DNA from: Mariniflexile gromovii
Lineage (GTDB): Bacteria; Bacteroidota; Bacteroidia; Flavobacteriales; Flavobacteriaceae
Length of the DNA: 64,000 nucleotides
Direction of reading: 5' to 3'
Assembly (NCBI RefSeq): GCF_017814435.1
Contig: NZ_JAGJCB010000005.1
Span: 1-64,000 of the forward strand
Under the pieces are notes generated by a model. It searched no databases. It was not told the origin of the DNA and saw only the letters and a list, made by a program, of their open reading frames with translations. The position numbers and the translations under genes are program-made. Shown here piece by piece: positions 63,152 through 64,000 of the stretch (position 1 is the stretch's first letter; each line of letters begins with the position of its first letter).

Positions 63152-64000
63152 TTATTGCTTTTTTAAAGATACCAATAAGATACCAAAAATTACCACCAAA
63201 GCACCAAATAATTGCAATAAGGTAAGTACCTCATTTAAAAATATACCCGCTAAAATGATGGTTGAAATGGGTCCGAAACCTGCGATAACCGCAAAATTTG
63301 AAGAATTGATACGGTGAATCGATTCAGACACCAAAAAAGATGGTATTACAGTAGCAAAAATAGCAATTAGAAAACCTAACAAATACACTTCCCAGGGCAA
63401 TCCAAAAATGTCAACTTTAGAAAACACCCCAAAATGAATAAACACACAAACACAGGAAACCAACATGGCATACGCCGTAAATTTAACCACCCCAAATTTT
63501 GGGATAAGCCAACCACTACCTACCAAATAAGCTGCATAAGTTATGGCACAAAGCAAAATAAAAAACCCACCCAAATACGTATCAGTACCAGAAATAGCAA
63601 CTTCACCCCAAAACGTAATTACAATACCTACATAGGTTAAAAATATTGCCAACGCTTGTGTAGAATTTATTGGTTTTTTAAGAAACAGCTTATTAAATAT
63701 AATGATGATGGTTGGATACAAAAACAAGATGATACGCTCTAAACTTGCCTTAATGTATTGAAGCCCAACAAAATCAAAATAACTGGATAAATAATAGCCT
63801 ACCAAACCAAAAAATACCACCCAATAATAATCGGTTTTCACAATAACATTCTGGTTATCTTTTCTGCTATAAATAATGGCTGTAACCAAATAGAACGGAA
63901 ACGAAAACAGCATACGCAATAATAATAAACTTAACGCATCCACTTGATATTGATACGCCAACTTCACCATAACGGCCTTTGACGAAAATAGAACAATGCC
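63152..64000 (-). CDS. EamA/DMT-family transporter, cut by the right edge
   Basis: Ten-helix drug/metabolite transporter with two EamA halves. The codons continue past the internal ATG at 63970 to the window edge as GIVLFSSKAVMVKLAYQY, the usual start of the first helix, so the true start lies outside. The visible 282 residues hold about nine and a half helices, including LQYIKASLERIILFLYPT at the end of the first half. Substrate unknown. The 151-base gap to parE holds nothing recognised. Confidence 0.9.
   Translation of the reverse strand, partial: GIVLFSSKAVMVKLAYQYQVDALSLLLLRMLFSFPFYLVTAIIYSRKDNQNVIVKTDYYWVVFFGLVGYYLSSYFDFVGLQYIKASLERIILFLYPTIIIIFNKLFLKKPINSTQALAIFLTYVGIVITFWGEVAISGTDTYLGGFFILLCAITYAAYLVGSGWLIPKFGVVKFTAYAMLVSCVCVFIHFGVFSKVDIFGLPWEVYLLGFLIAIFATVIPSFLVSESIHRINSSNFAVIAGFGPISTIILAGIFLNEVLTLLQLFGALVVIFGILLVSLKKQ

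Overview
The window is a stretch of chromosome from a member of the Flavobacteriaceae (Bacteroidota). The evidence is low GC, TAnnTTTG-type -7 promoter boxes with few Shine-Dalgarno sites, many signal-peptide proteins ending the signal in A/S-Q, a subtilase with a type IX secretion C-terminal sorting domain, PorT-like outer-membrane barrels, DUF4294, DUF2911, DUF3857 and DUF4268 proteins, a bacillithiol enzyme (BshC), and dispersed palindromic repeats of the kind common in this family. No rRNA, tRNA, CRISPR array or prophage was seen.

Layout. 0-1.9 kb is accessory DNA: the first codons of an IS110-family transposase leaving the window at the left edge, a 124-bp palindromic repeat (A), three small unknown genes and a 5'-truncated reading frame. 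1.9-7.5 kb holds glyA, fahA, a 23S rRNA methyltransferase and a small methyltransferase separated by nested repeats. 7.5-20.4 kb carries a ZIP transporter, DUF4268, GNAT, hemolysin-III and DUF4294 proteins, an M42 peptidase, a NUDIX-PrsW-Gfo/Idh row, lpdA with an outer-membrane barrel gene, an S41 protease lipoprotein and smpB. 20.4-30.2 kb has pcm, a second Gfo/Idh enzyme, 3-hydroxyacyl-CoA dehydrogenase, a YggS protein, a DnaQ exonuclease/GIY-YIG fusion apparently starting at ATT, a DUF3857 protein, a potassium channel and miaA. 30.2-32.8 kb is an ECF sigma factor operon. 33-36.4 kb holds DUF2911, an LTA-synthase-like hydrolase and a lipid-kinase-like gene coupled by overlap. 36.4-47.3 kb is all leftward: PAP2 phosphatase, MATE pump, mnmA-subtilase-nitronate monooxygenase, a MORN-like protein, pyrG-yidC. 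At 47.5-48.5 kb a trypsin-like gene sits in a cassette-like unit bounded by inverted repeats and followed by a second copy (B) of palindrome A. 48.5-64 kb contains guaA-LysM/receptor-DUF3820, bshC with a PLP decarboxylase, a carboxypeptidase-regulatory-domain protein, TerC, parE-parC with an overlooked 44-codon gene between them, and an EamA transporter cut by the right edge.

Most genes are housekeeping. The less ordinary content is in the non-coding DNA: (i) the A/B palindrome with small accessory genes; (ii) three composite minisatellites, each a perfect 7-bp array followed by an imperfect 8-bp array, sitting exactly between a stop codon and the next start; (iii) a six-copy dispersed element with GCGTTA/TAACGC ends; (iv) several -7 boxes so close to start codons that leaderless mRNAs are predicted; and (v) small genes of 44 and 28 codons in or next to the parE-parC operon. 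All calls come from reading the sequence; no database search was possible.
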